A program made the position numbers and the translations under genes. A stretch of DNA of 64,000 nt. It comes from Micropterix aruncella. Lineage: Eukaryota > Arthropoda > Insecta > Lepidoptera > Micropterigidae. Below the pieces are notes generated by a model that had not been told where the DNA came from, did not search any database, and saw nothing but the letters and a program-made list of their open reading frames with translations. The stretch is from positions 31,450,204-31,514,203 of the forward strand of contig OX155961.1 in assembly GCA_944548615.1 (NCBI GenBank), written 5' to 3'. This document shows, piece by piece, positions 34,224 through 45,824 of the stretch (position 1 is the first letter of the stretch; each line of letters begins with the position of its first letter).

Positions 34224-35526
34224 CTGTTCAAGGTTGGTCACACTCACGGGTCAACACCCATCCGACGGCCTTTACGCATGAAGTGCGAGCCTGGGTAGGA
34301 CTCTGGCCCTGGTCAGTTTCCCCTGGGAATCAAACTTCTGGCGCTCCTGGACGGTCTGCGCACCGTGCGGCGTGAGCCAATCGACTGTGCACTCTGACTA
34401 ACAACTTGGGTTGTCGACTACAGCGGGCGAGCCCGTCACCACAGGAAGTTTTAACGAATAGTCGTTCTATCTCCCTGGAGTGAGCGTAGAAGACTTGGGA
34501 CAAAATAGTCCACCATCTAGCTATGCCACAACCCGCAAGAAACCAACGCCCTAACCGCGAGATAGCCAGTAATGTTACCTGGCGGGCCGACAATCGCGCC
34601 TTTGCTTCCAATTGTGACCAGATTTCTCCGGTCTCTCGATTGGTTCCGAGTTCGAGGTCGCTTTCGCGGTCCTCTCCCTTACGAAGCGGTGAAACGGTGT
34701 ATACCGAATCTATCGCGGACCACGGCGTCCTTTGCCCGGTTCTTCACCCAGGCCGATGGCCGATGGTCATTTCAAGAGCAGTCGTCGTAAGGTCCACAAC
34801 CACCCCCGCTCTATAGGAAACAGTATAGCTTCCAGACTCCCCCGACTGTTAGTCAGAGATCGATTGGCTTGCGCCGCACGGTGCGCAGACCGTCCAGGAG
34901 CGCCAGAGGTTTGATTCCCAGGGGAAACTGACCAGGTCAGGGTCCTACCCAGGTTCGCACCTCATGCGTGGAGGCCGTCGGATGGGTGTTGACCCGTGAG
35001 TGTGACCGACCCTGAACGAATGGGTCTTCGTGGCTAACCCAGCATGGGCCCATTAACTCCCAACTCCACTCTGACTAACAATCGGGGGAGTCTGGAAGCA
35101 GTACTGTTTCCTATAGAGCGGGGGTGGTTGCGGACCTTACGGCGACTGCTCTTGAAACGACCATCGGCCATCCGATCCTGGGTGAACAGCCGGGCAAAGG
35201 ACGCTGTGGTCCGCGATAGATTCGGTATACACCGTTTCACCGCTTCGTAAGAGAGAGGATCGCGCAAGCGACCTCAAACTCGGAACTAATCGAGAGACCG
35301 GAATAATCTGGTCACAATTAGAAGTAAGGGCGCGAGTGTCGGCCCGCCAGGTAACATTCCTGGCTATCTCGCGGTTAAGGCGTTGGCCTCTTACGGGCTT
35401 GTGACGTAGCTAGATTGTGGACTGTTTTGTCCCAAGTCTTCTACGTTCACTCCAGGGAGATAGAACGACTAATCGTTAAAACTTCCTGAGGTGACGGGCT
35501 CGCCCGTTATAGTCGACAACCCAAGT
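34224..35526 (+). mobile_element. family X outer copy, with 12-bp target duplication, itself interrupted
   Basis: The sequence TGTGATGTGTTT stands at 34212-34223 and again at 35527-35538. Between them is a plus-sense family X copy in two pieces: 34224-34404 (5' part, GGTCACACTCACGGGTCAAC ... GCACTCTGACTAACAA) and 35082-35526 (TCGGGGGAGTCTGG ... GCCCGTTATAGTCGACAACC). The pieces together make about 626 bp. Confidence 0.85.
34405..35067 (-). mobile_element. family X inner copy, nested, with 14-bp target duplication
   Basis: ACTCTGACTAACAA stands at 34391-34404 and 35068-35081. Between these lies a complete family X copy, 663 bp, opposite in orientation to the host copy. This gives the best estimate of family X length and proves that X inserts into X. 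Confidence 0.9.
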
Positions 35527-35754
35527 TGTGATGTGTTTAGGGTTCATCTATGTATGTTTTCCGTTTCTTCATTCCACCATAACTTATAAACGCTTAAACC
35601 GATTTAGCAGTATGTGGTATTATTAGAATCGTTTTGTCATCCCGGGTGTCATAGCATACCTTATCTAACTAAATATTAAGTAAATTGCAAATACAGTTAG
35701 ACATGTCATAGTCCTAGTTGTTTTAAACACAAAGATCAAAATATAAATGTAACA

Positions 35755-36190
<436 letters not shown>

Positions 36191-36412
36191 TTTTTTTTTT
36201 TAACACACGGCTGCTACTAGACAACCTTCACTAGACTACTGCCTCGACACAGGCCTAAGCCTAGTGAGGCAGTAAAATCCACATGAGCCTGTACCTTTTT
36301 TTATCAATGATTAATTAAGTATTAATGTTAAGCACTACTAGTTTTTAATCAATAGTTTGTAATTAATTAATTATATGTTATTAATATGGATAAATTAAAA
36401 AAAAAAAAAAAA
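36191..36412 (+). mobile_element. LINE 3' tail with poly-A
   Basis: After a T run it has CTGCCTCGACACAGGCCTAA then GCCTAGTGAGGCAG, the motif block seen at 7861 and 26217, then AT-rich sequence and a poly-A run at 36397-36411. The host repeat resumes with CAAATAATTC at once. Confidence 0.5.
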
Positions 36413-37104
36413 CAAATAATTCTTTTTTTTCAAATGAGTAAAAATATGAAACTAAAAGTAACCAAAAGTCAGGCAAAATAAAAGATAAATGCTCAATAAT
36501 GTTATGCGTAAAACGACAATAATCAAAAGAATAATCAAATATTATAAATTTTATGTCAATTTATAGAATAATCAAATATTATCAATCTCCAATCGTCAAT
36601 AAATTAACATAAATATGTCATGTTTAGTGTCAAATGAAAGGTCTGATTTGGTACATTCTGAAAATATATAGGTCTATATATTGATAAATATATAAAGCAC
36701 AAATATTTCATAAAAACCGTAATAAAAATAATGATATATACAATAGTTCTTTTTTGTGCCGGCAGTCGTGTTTTATATTCCTTTTCATATATTTATTTAT
36801 TTATTTCAGTGAATATAAGACCATTCATTATATATGATATTAAAGGCTCCTAGTCTAGAACTTAGCTTGACGGCTTGACAAGCAATCTCGTGCAGTGGAC
36901 AATACTTGATGAAAATTTTAATTCAATACAAGCACGTTTGGCAGTCTAGATATATGCTTGCCAAGCAGCTCACTTCCAGAGGTCTCGATATTTCGTTTTT
37001 TTTTTATTTCTACCGATATGGGGAGTGTCCTACCGAAATACCAAAATGTAACGATTTTTCCAAGACTTTTGATGATATGACTATGTTAGATTATAAAGTC
37101 CTAT

Positions 37105-37190
37105 CTGGGCTCGCACTTCTCCTTGAAGGCTGCTGGATGGGTATCGACCTTTGATTTCGGCCGACCAAAATACATGGGTCATAGCGGTTC
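37105..37190 (-). mobile_element. family X 5'-end fragment
   Basis: GGGCTCGCACTTCTCCTTGA, GGATGGGTATCGACC and CCGACCAAAATACATGGGTC resemble the 5' end of family X copies as read on the plus strand at 34950-35030. Confidence 0.45.
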
Positions 37191-37439
37191 ATCTACACTA
37201 GGCACATTAGCTACCAAAACCTAAGACGTGCGTAGCAGATCATCTGATCAGATGATATTTGATGAACCAAGTTCCAAGCGCAGTGTTATGGCTATTTCTT
37301 AATACGGCCTTAGGCCTAATATTATTTTAAAATGTAATCAAATATATATTTGACATTTGGGTGATCTCAGCGCCCTCCGGCGGTGAATTGAACTAATCAA
37401 AGCCAGTAATGGGATAAGATCAGTAATGATAATCAGATC
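37191..37439. other. spacer without recognised feature
   Basis: No gene. A short triplication of (A/C)AGTAATGAT lies at 37403-37450. Confidence 0.35.
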
Positions 37440-37455
37440 AGTAATGATTACAACA

Positions 37456-37706
37456 GGATGGCAAAGTCGACTACAACGGGCGAACCCGTCACCCTAGGCA
37501 GGTATAACGATATAGATCGTTCTTGCAGTCGTGGGATGAGCGTAGAAGACTTGGGGACAAGACAATCTACTGTCTAGTTCACCAGCAACCCGTTAGAGAC
37601 CAACACCTACGGCGAGGCACCGGGAAAGGTACCCAGCGGGCAGCCCCACCCCCTAACTACCAGTTTTGGTAGGATATCTCCGTCTGGAATTAACCTTCAG
37701 GATACT
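37456..37706 (-). mobile_element. family X retroposon, 5'-truncated, with 16-bp target duplication
   Basis: AGTAATGATTACAACA (37440-37455) and AGTAATGATTAGAACA (37707-37722) flank a copy that retains the 3' 250 bp of family X only (sense minus). The missing part is the 5' side, which is the pattern of incomplete target-primed reverse transcription. Confidence 0.8.
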
Positions 37707-37722
37707 AGTAATGATTAGAACA

Positions 37723-38050
37723 ATGATTCTGTAACCGAATATCACTATCTATAATCTCCAATTATGAGCGAGTTTATTGTCTGGCGCATATGTCACATTA
37801 CGACAAGCTGGCGAAGATGTATCGACGTGGGCACACATTCGCCTAATTGCGTCATTATCGATTATCAAATTGAACCGATTATTAATCAGACGCGGGACGC
37901 TAACGACATGGTAGCTATGTCTAGCCGCGACACCGTAACGTCGCCAATGTATTTGTCTTAATTGGCTTAAGCTGATTGATTTTCTGTGGCACGACCAAGC
38001 GATCTGAAGCTTCTATACTGGTAAGTACATTTATTTAAGCAAATTGATAT
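37723..38050. other. spacer without recognised feature
   Basis: The frame at 37764-37961 has no recognised motif. Confidence 0.35.
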
Positions 38051-38060
38051 ACATCTAAAG

Positions 38061-38742
38061 CCCAGTGAAATTAGGCCCATTGTATTTAAAGTCGGCCCAA
38101 TTCACGGGCCAGCACTCATCTGGTAGCCTTCCAGAAGAAGTTCGAGCCCGGGTAGAACTCTGTGCCCAGTGGGTCAGTTAATTTTGTTCTGGGAATCGTT
38201 CTTCAGGTGCTCCTGGGCGGTTACCGTGCGGTGTTATCCAATGGACTGTGTACTCGGACAGATAACCGGGGGAGTCTCGAAACGGCTTTGTTTCCTAAGA
38301 AGCGGGGGGTCGAATATTGACCTGTCGTCTTTCACTCTATCTAAATGACCATTTAGCTACCTGATCCTGAGTTAGGAGCCGGGCAAAATATGCCATGGTA
38401 CGCGATAGTTTCAAACTGAATCACCGCTGAACATACGGCAGATAGAGGACCTCGAGCGACCTCGAGCGACCTCGAGCCCGTAACCAGTCGGGAGGACGGA
38501 GCTATCCTGGTGGTTAAATTTGGATGCAGATATCCTGCCATAACTGCCAGTCAGGGGCGAGGTTGCCAACTAGTTTACGTTCCCAGTGCCTCGCCGTAAC
38601 GGGTTGGCCTCTGGCGGGCATATTGGCTTTACTGGACGGTTTTAATCGCCCCCAAGTCTTCGACGTTCACCTCACGGGAGACAGAACGATCATTATCGTT
38701 AAAACTTTCTGACGGGTTCGCCCGTTGTAGTTGACACTTCCA
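38061..38742 (+). mobile_element. family X retroposon, full length, with 10-bp target duplication
   Basis: ACATCTAAAG stands at 38051-38060 and 38743-38752. The copy runs from CCCAGTGAAATTAGGCCC through AATTCACGGGCC, CTCCTGGGCGG, AACCGGGGGAGTCTCG, the CTCGAGCGAC triplet repeat (38447-38475) and TGCCTCGCCGTAAC to the end GACGGGTTCGCCCGTTGTAGTTGAC. Confidence 0.85.
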
Positions 38743-38752
38743 ACATCTAAAG

Positions 38753-39529
38753 GTGCTCCTAAACGGGACACATTTTCACCGTAATTTGTGGCTGCAATAC
38801 TGTTGCCAGCAACATTGCTAGCAATACCAGTTATACTATGCAATACACGAAAATAGTTTTGGTATGTCCCGGCCATACAGCCGCACATGTTTGGTATGGC
38901 CGAAGCATTATAATGTGTCGCCTGCAGGTTGCTCCCAGGAATTTTTCCACCGATTTCATACTACCCTTCAGTATGCACTCAACGTTGGATGCTACAAACG
39001 TTTCGCGGTTAATTCGCTTTTATCTTACTTGTAATGTCAAACAACCCACGATGGTCTACGATCCTAATATTATTTAAATTAAATGCAATATATATCCATT
39101 TACATGGTACTTTCCATGTTTTTCTAAAATTAGATAACATTTGTATGTGCTGGGTGTAGTCTTTTAAAATAGTATTAACCAATACAGATTGCATTATCGA
39201 TGCTTCACAAGCACCATTGCTTCAATCCTGTTATTATAATGTAACTGTGATACTTCGCCAGCTACCCTTCCTATTATTATTGTGACGTCTTCATATCATA
39301 CCATATTAATGATATAGCTACCTGTAAATATAAAAACTCTTTCGCCACACCCACTCCTTCTTTCATCGGCCATTCTGGTTCCGACTCTCGGCGCGACTCC
39401 GCTGCACTCTCTCGATGTCGCTCCAATAAAGAGTATGGTTTGCTCCACCAACAGCGCTTACTGGCACATTATTCTCATACTGAGCCGTCCGGCCTTTTCA
39501 GATTTTAGATTTTATTTTTTTTTAACTAT
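38753..39529. other. spacer without recognised feature
   Basis: Mostly AT-rich. No gene or repeat identified. Confidence 0.35.
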
Positions 39530-39534
39530 GTAAG

Positions 39535-39632
39535 CGACGCCACCCAGCGGTCCAGATCATCACAGTCAGGCAGCGTCTCAGGCATTGTCAATATTTGGAT
39601 GGGCGACCCCTTGAGTACTGCCACGTGATGTT
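39535..39632 (+). pseudogene. second 5S rRNA-like sequence, strongly degraded
   Basis: AGGCAGCGTCTCAGGCATTG, TCAATATTTGGATGGGCGACC and CCTTGAGTACTGCCACGTGAT follow the 3' half of 5S rRNA (AAGCAACGTCGGGCGCGGTC, AGTACTTGGATGGGTGACCG, the CCGCGTGACG end). The 5' half is barely recognisable. It abuts a truncated family X copy. Confidence 0.6.
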
Positions 39633-40095
39633 ACTCCTGACTAACAGTCGGGGGAGTCTGGAAGTAGTACTGTTTCCTATAGAGCGGGGGTGGTTGCGGA
39701 CCTTACGGCGACTGCTCTTGAAACGACCATCGGCTACCCGATCCTGGGTGAACAGCCGGGCAAAGGATGCCGTGGTCCCCGATAGATTCGGTATACACCG
39801 TTTCAAAGCTTCGTAAGGGAGAAGACCGCGCAAACGACCTCGAACTAGTAACCAATCGAGAGACTGGAGTAATCTGGTCGCAATTGGAAGTAAGGGCGTG
39901 AGTGTAAGCCAGCTGGGTAACCCTCCTGGCTATCTCGCGGTTAAGGCGTTGACCTCTTACGGGTTTGTGGCGGAGCTAGACGGTGGATGGCTTTTGTCCT
40001 AAGTCTTCTGCCCTCACTCCAGGGAGATAGAACGACTAATTGTTAAAACTTCCTGAGGTGGCGGGCTCGCCCGCTGTAGTCGACAACTCTAGTTG
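39633..40095 (+). mobile_element. family X retroposon, 5'-truncated
   Basis: It starts CTCCTGACTAACAGTCGGGGG and is complete to the 3' end GCCCGCTGTAGTCGACAAC. The 5' third is missing. It belongs to the same subfamily as the 16-kb and 34-kb copies. Confidence 0.8.
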
Positions 40096-40601
40096 TCGAT
40101 TTACATTAAGGCGCGCCTTATATAATAGGAAAAATATATGTTTTGAAATTTATTATTATTATTTATATTTTTGATGGTTAATTATTTTAGTATTGTTTCG
40201 TACTCTGTTTAACTTTCTAGCGTGGCAACTCGTGGCAAGACGACACTGAAAGCAACCACCAATGAAAAAGAGGACTGGGCTGAACGCCGCCACTTAAGCC
40301 AACCATTCATCGATCGGAGTGGACAGTCGACATCGCTACTGGCGTAATTCCTGCTTTTGTAGTATATCTCGCGTGTACATTAAATTGTAATAAAACGAAC
40401 AATAAATTGTGCAACCACTGGAACAAGGCGTTTACATCTTGAATCCTGCAATCCTCACCAGCGACCGTTAGAGATTGTCCAAGCAGAGCGCATCTCAACA
40501 TAATTATTAATAACATAAGTATTTTAAAACTTTATACAAGTAATATATTTCATATAAAGATATATTTTTTTAATGAAGTAAAAGATGTCAACTATGTAAG
40601 C
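40096..40601. other. spacer without recognised feature
   Basis: No gene or repeat recognised. Confidence 0.35.
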
Positions 40602-40615
40602 CATGCTGTTATTGT

Positions 40616-40850
40616 ATGAAATCGAAGACTATCGCGGTTGTTTGACATTATAAATAGGATAGAAAACGAATTTACCGCGTGAAATTTGTAGGACCCGACG
40701 TTTCGGTGACGTTGCAGCCGCCGTTGTCAAGGGTAAACTGAAGAGCTGTCAGTGACAGCTCTTCAGTTTACCCTTGACAACGGCGGCTGCAACGTCACCG
40801 AAACGTCGGGTCCTACAAATTTCACGCGGTAAATTCGTTTTCTATCCTAT
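40616..40850. mobile_element. palindromic Penelope-type remnant with 14-bp target duplication
   Basis: CATGCTGTTATTGT flanks the insertion at 40602-40615 and 40851-40864. Inside, two arms of about 95 bp (centre near 40751) are almost perfect inverted copies, with CGACGTTTCGGTGACGTTGC and CCGCCGTTGTCAAGGG. The same arm and the lead sequence ATCGAAGACTATCG...AAATAGGATAG occur at the 45.8-kb insertion, where a GIY-YIG remnant is still present between the arms. This copy is therefore an arm-only relic. Confidence 0.85.
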
Positions 40851-41070
40851 CATGCTGTTATTGTTTTATGTCGTGCACGCCACTGTATACAAATCTAAAA
40901 TATGTACAAACCTAGTATATGCCGGATTTAAAGACCTAATAACATATGCAACTGGGCGTGGATGCGAAATTGTAGGCCACACGTACGTAGCTAGAATTTG
41001 AGAGCGAGGCGTCTGTCGTAACGAGTTGTCGCCAGTCGCTGCTATAAATTTGCAGTTCCACCGCCTCGTC

Positions 41071-41817
41071 TCTGTATTTACTACTCACCACTCATGCTTC
41101 ATTATGCTTCCGAATGGCTGCTTTTGGCAATCGAGCCTTGCTCGCGACACTCGCTCCAACCCTTTTTACGCTAGAAGTAGTTGGGGGGAAATTGCCGCTG
41201 TAAGCTACGGATCGTAGCAATGTAAGCTACGCGACGTAGGCTCTACGCCACCAGGGTTCTACGCATCAACGGCCTACACAGACGATGCGTAGCGCAGTAA
41301 AATACACAACATTCCTAATAGTAATTGCAAAACGATTACTTACGCTATTTCACATGTTATATTTGAGGACAGTATCAAAACGAAACCTATTGGTGAAACT
41401 TGGTTCTCTGTCTATATGTAGGTCACCTTCCTAACCTAACCTCTGTATTTACTACTCACCACTCACGCTTTATTATGCTTCCGAATGGCTGCTTTTGGTA
41501 ATCGAGCCTTGCTCGCGACACTCGCTCCAACCCTTTTTAGGCTAGAAGTAGTTTGGAGGAAATTACCGCTGTAAGCTAAGGATCGTAGCAATGTAAGCTA
41601 CGCGTCGTAGGTTCTGCACCACCAGGGCTCTACGCATCACCGGCCTACACAGACCATCTGTAGCGCAGTACAATACACAACATTCCTAATAGAAATTGCT
41701 AAACGATTACTCACGCTATTTTACATGCTATATTAGAGGCCCGTATCAAAACGAACCCTACAGGGGGAGGGGGGCTTGGCTCTCTGTCTTTATGTAGGCC
41801 ACCTTCCTAACCTGACG
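41071..41817. repeat. tandem duplication, unit about 371 bp
   Basis: TCTGTATTTACTACTCACCA starts at 41071 and again at 41442, and about 370 bp following are alike (CCGAATGGCTGCTTTTGG, GATCGTAGCAATGTAAGC, CACAACATTCCTAATAG). The copies differ by about ten percent. The first ends in CCTTCCTAACCTAACC. Confidence 0.85.
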
Positions 41818-44334
41818 AACAATGGAAAATAATTTGGAATATGTCAAGCGGTTCTTGAGTTTATTGCGATCTAAGTATCCTCCTAATACTTAACTTGCTG
41901 CTGTACTTTTTATAGTTCATTGCCATATTATTACACCAACAGTATACTTCAGTACAAAAATGTACACTTTTCAATAGTCTTTAACATTTGAACTGTCTCT
42001 ACTGTCATGTGTCTGAGTTGACTATTTTAATGATTATGTCGAAAAACATAATTCTCACTAATATACCATTCAATGACAGTTCTAGAATAATCGAGGGTAG
42101 CGTCAGTATTAAAATTAAAATAATCTTCAAATAAACATTATGTTTTTTATTGTAAAAAAAAAATATTTTGTTACCACCAAATCCAACAAAAGACTTGTTT
42201 ATAAAGTCACAGTTTTACGCGCAAGTATGAGAATTTGTTATAAAGTGTGTTACATTGCATGATACCTACATTGCACTAATGTGGACGGCATATTCTTTCA
42301 TAGCATGTTACGTTTCATGTTACGTTGTGTAAGTCTGTACGAAGCATTAGCTACCGTGCTACCGTAGCTACAGTGGCAGTTGGCAATAAAATATGTTGTT
42401 TCATCCCAAGACTATTCCGGCAAGCAGACAACCAAACCCCCTCCCCCAAACTAATTGCCACCCATACGTAATTTTAAGCTATCGACATACAACTTGCTAT
42501 ACTAAACGAACTTTCTAGATGTAGGTATCACAAATGTTGAAAGTGAAGAAAATATTTCTTTTTTCGGTAATTTAAGGGGTATATCATTTGAGAGAGGGTT
42601 CTTTTCGATGATTTCAAAACCCTGTCGCCTTGTTTTTTCTTGCGAACATTTGTCAAAGGGAATACAAGCGGAAGTGTCAATACAACATATTTCATAACTA
42701 AAATAAAAGGTAAGAACATGGATATTTAAATATCAGTCTATTTTTAAAACGTAATAATAAAATCTAGATTTATTTCTTTCAGAAATTCTTTGTTATTATA
42801 GAAGCGTAAGACTTCTTAAGAAGAAAAAGAAAATAAATTTGATACTTTTTTACATATAAAAGATACTTTTAAGCCACTCCAAAAAGTTTTTGTAATCCAG
42901 TTGACAGTGAAGCAGATCCCGCCGTCTTTGAAATACTCCGAAGGGACTTTGATTAATTATCGCCTGAGCGCGAAAAGAAAATGGAAAAAATCTAATTAAC
43001 TGTAAGCGATTTTCCAATACACGGTAGTTAAGATTCGAAAGACAAATTGCGATAAAAGGCCTTTTCATATTATTTCGAGGTCGTTACGATTCCTCACAAA
43101 GCAATAAAACAATTAGACACTCAAAGAGGGATAATATTAGGAAGATTACGGGATTAAATAGCATATTTGGAATGCATGTCTTTATCTTTATCAAGTCTTT
43201 ATCCCAATAAAAATGTCTATGCTCAAGAGGTTCTATACAGGATTCCAAAATATAGATAGATTATGGTTGAAATCGGTCCATCAGGGGGCAAAATAGCCAT
43301 GTATCATTTTCGAAATATCAGACTAAGAGACTTGAAATATGGTACACACAGGCTTTGTAAGTCCAAAATGACATTGTAAAATTTTGGTTAGAATATCTCG
43401 TATTCAAGCTGCACTGATAATATTGAAATTCCGACATATATTTTAATCAAATATTAATTCCGAGCCGCCGGAGGCTAGCGGCAAAACGAACAGCACCGTT
43501 AGGTGTCCCGTCCCATTGGAACCCAATCCTCTTCGACCGCCGGCCGAAAGAGGGCTCTCATCGATTTTATTTATGAAATTAATATTCAGATTAAATCAGT
43601 CTTTGGCTACTTGCCGGGAAAGTCTTGGTGTGAAACAACCGTTTGTTTTGTAACCTACCCCAGATTTTTGTATATTCTGTAAGCTTAGTTTTTTTGACAA
43701 TTTAGTTTCCGCGTTTCGGCTTCTAAACGCGGCGGCCCTCGTTAAGTCCCCTTTTTACTACTTTTGGCATTATCCCCTTTTATAACGTCCCTTGGGACTT
43801 ATTCGCACCACCCTGTACAATATTCCAAAATCCATTATCATTCGTTAGCGAATAAAGTAGCCATTATTCGTTCGAGCGGAAACTTTTCTAATAAATCTAT
43901 CATTGGGGCAAAAAGTATTACAAATGATAAGATGACGGGAAAAGGGTAATGGCTGCCCTGAGCCTGATAAACATTAATAACTCCGGCCCCCAGCCTACGA
44001 GATAACATTCGACTCACATCCGACGGAAGCCCCTCCCTCCCTTCGCCATTCCCCAGAATGGGCGGGAAAAATAAGGAAATATTACCGGATACAGGTCATA
44101 TTTAGAATAAATTTTATTTTTCCTGTTGGAACGACTGATATGTTTTTAATATACTTAACTATAATGAAATCGGATCAAAATTATGTATGTGTTGATATTT
44201 GTTTTATAATAATTGACCGTAGCTGTACACGGCCACACGTTGCTGTGGCGCAGATGGCGCCGTTTTAAAAAAAAAAGCATTTTTGTACCTGTCACAAATG
44301 TGACATATTCATTTTTATATAAAAAAAAATATAT
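41818..44334. other. mostly unassigned sequence
   Basis: Fragments recognised: a C-rich repeat piece at 42390-42465 and a weak LINE-UTR-type piece at 43215-43345 (GGTTGAAATCGGTCCATCAGG). A GC-rich patch at 43460-43560 is single copy. No gene was found. Confidence 0.35.
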
Positions 44335-44974
44335 TGTAACGGACCTTAAGTCCATTACATGCGATCAACAAATGCATCGATTTCCAGTGAAATCCACAGA
44401 CACAATTCAGCTATTATTTTGACTCGTGCAGCTATGAATCAGCACGATGAAACAATGCTTTTACTCGGAATATTTTGGATTGCATCATTTCACGGCATAT
44501 ATAAACCGGCGAAAAAGCAACCAAAGTATCATTCCTCGAGCGGTCATGTCTCCAGATAGCGACGGCACACTTCGGTGTCCCGGCTTCTCGATCACATGGT
44601 TGCGACGGCATATTTGGCACTCTCTCACGAGTTAGGTCAACGAATCCGGTTCCTTGGCTTCCTTTCCCCATCCTCCCTGAGTCTCGAAGCATCAGTCTGT
44701 AATCCCACAGACTCGAGCCGTGCCCAGTACAAGATACTAGGAGCACACATACAATCCTCATCCGTATATCCTCGTAACCGTAGTCGCGCATTTATACACT
44801 CGCGTAAACGTAAACTATTCGACAAGCGTTATAACTGGCAACATTCAAACCTTCGATAAATAAATTCCTTCTACTTCACACCAAAACCGCCTTTCAATAC
44901 GGAGATAAATCGTAAGTTGATACCACCACCTCATATCGAACAACCTGGAGTCTTGTGAGGGGTGGTCCCTCACA
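44335..44974 (+). mobile_element. solo LTR with 4-bp target duplication
   Basis: It starts TGTAACGG and ends CCCTCACA, giving TG...CA ends over 640 bp. ATAT stands directly before (44331-44334) and after (44975-44978). Inside is a TATATAAA at about 44498, a promoter-like element. No internal coding region or partner LTR is present, so it arose by LTR-LTR recombination. The 4-bp AT-type duplication fits Ty3/gypsy-like elements. Its end resembles that of the LTR at 1378-1962, and its start matches 2581-2745. Confidence 0.8.
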
Positions 44975-45811
44975 ATATTAAAAGAAAAGTAGATTATTTT
45001 AACTGCAGTACATTATAGCATTAACACTAGAGGCCTAATTGTAAATAGTAGTAAAATAGAGAGCACCGCATACTACAGTTTTTGTCAAGTACGGGCCCAA
45101 GGAACGTTCCGATGGGGTAATAAACCTAGCTGTCAACAAGGATCGCCTAACGTCGATATTGCTTATCGATGAATTACGCTTGCTCGATGAAAAGGTATTA
45201 TACATCTGCATTTATTATAGGACCGATTGCTATTTATTAATATTTTCGACTTAAGTATTATTTTGGAATTAGAGTAATTAAGTAACGACCTAATTATGTG
45301 ATGTGACTTATTAAATGAGTACTTAATAGATAACTGATTATCATAGCATGGCATAGCATAGGTCATTATCAATTTCTAAACAGTCATTAGTAAAATGTTA
45401 TCGTGGCATTTTGTAATAATGAGTTCCATATAAACATCATTACTTGCCTATCAGTTGAGCAATGGAGACCATATTTTCTAACCTGGAGCTATTGAAGTTG
45501 AAGAGTGATATTAACATGAAGAGTCGGTGCTTTATACATAACATTTTGTAATTTTTTGACGAACTGAAATGTGACCCGACAAAAGTTTCGCTGCTTAATC
45601 TCAATAATACAATAATGTGATAGATAATCTGCGAAGGTTACGACACACATCCCTACACACCGGAACGTTCCTTTGGCCCGTACTATAAGCCTAGGCCCGT
45701 ACTAAGGCAAGGATACCAAGTAAACAGTGGCTTGTGCATACATTAAACTACATAATTTAAAAAATTTGCTAGGTATCAAATAATATTAAATATTAACTAA
45801 TAATAATAAAC
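44975..45811. other. AT-rich spacer
   Basis: No gene or repeat recognised. Confidence 0.4.
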
Positions 45812-45824
45812 ACTGTTGGTACAA

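Noticed and set aside
34880..34935. GGTTTGATTCCCAGGG in family X as a pol III B box
   Set aside because: It lies on the antisense strand about 100 bp from the 5' end and lacks a convincing A box; the second subfamily does not keep it.
36906..37154. Frame of 82 codons as a small gene
   Set aside because: Its C-terminal part is made of a family X fragment and the rest has no motif.
41430..41442. CCTAACCTAACC as telomeric repeat
   Set aside because: Only about two units; too short to mark a telomere or an interstitial array.
44432..44791. Minus-strand frame of 119 codons
   Set aside because: It lies wholly within the solo LTR and has no motif.
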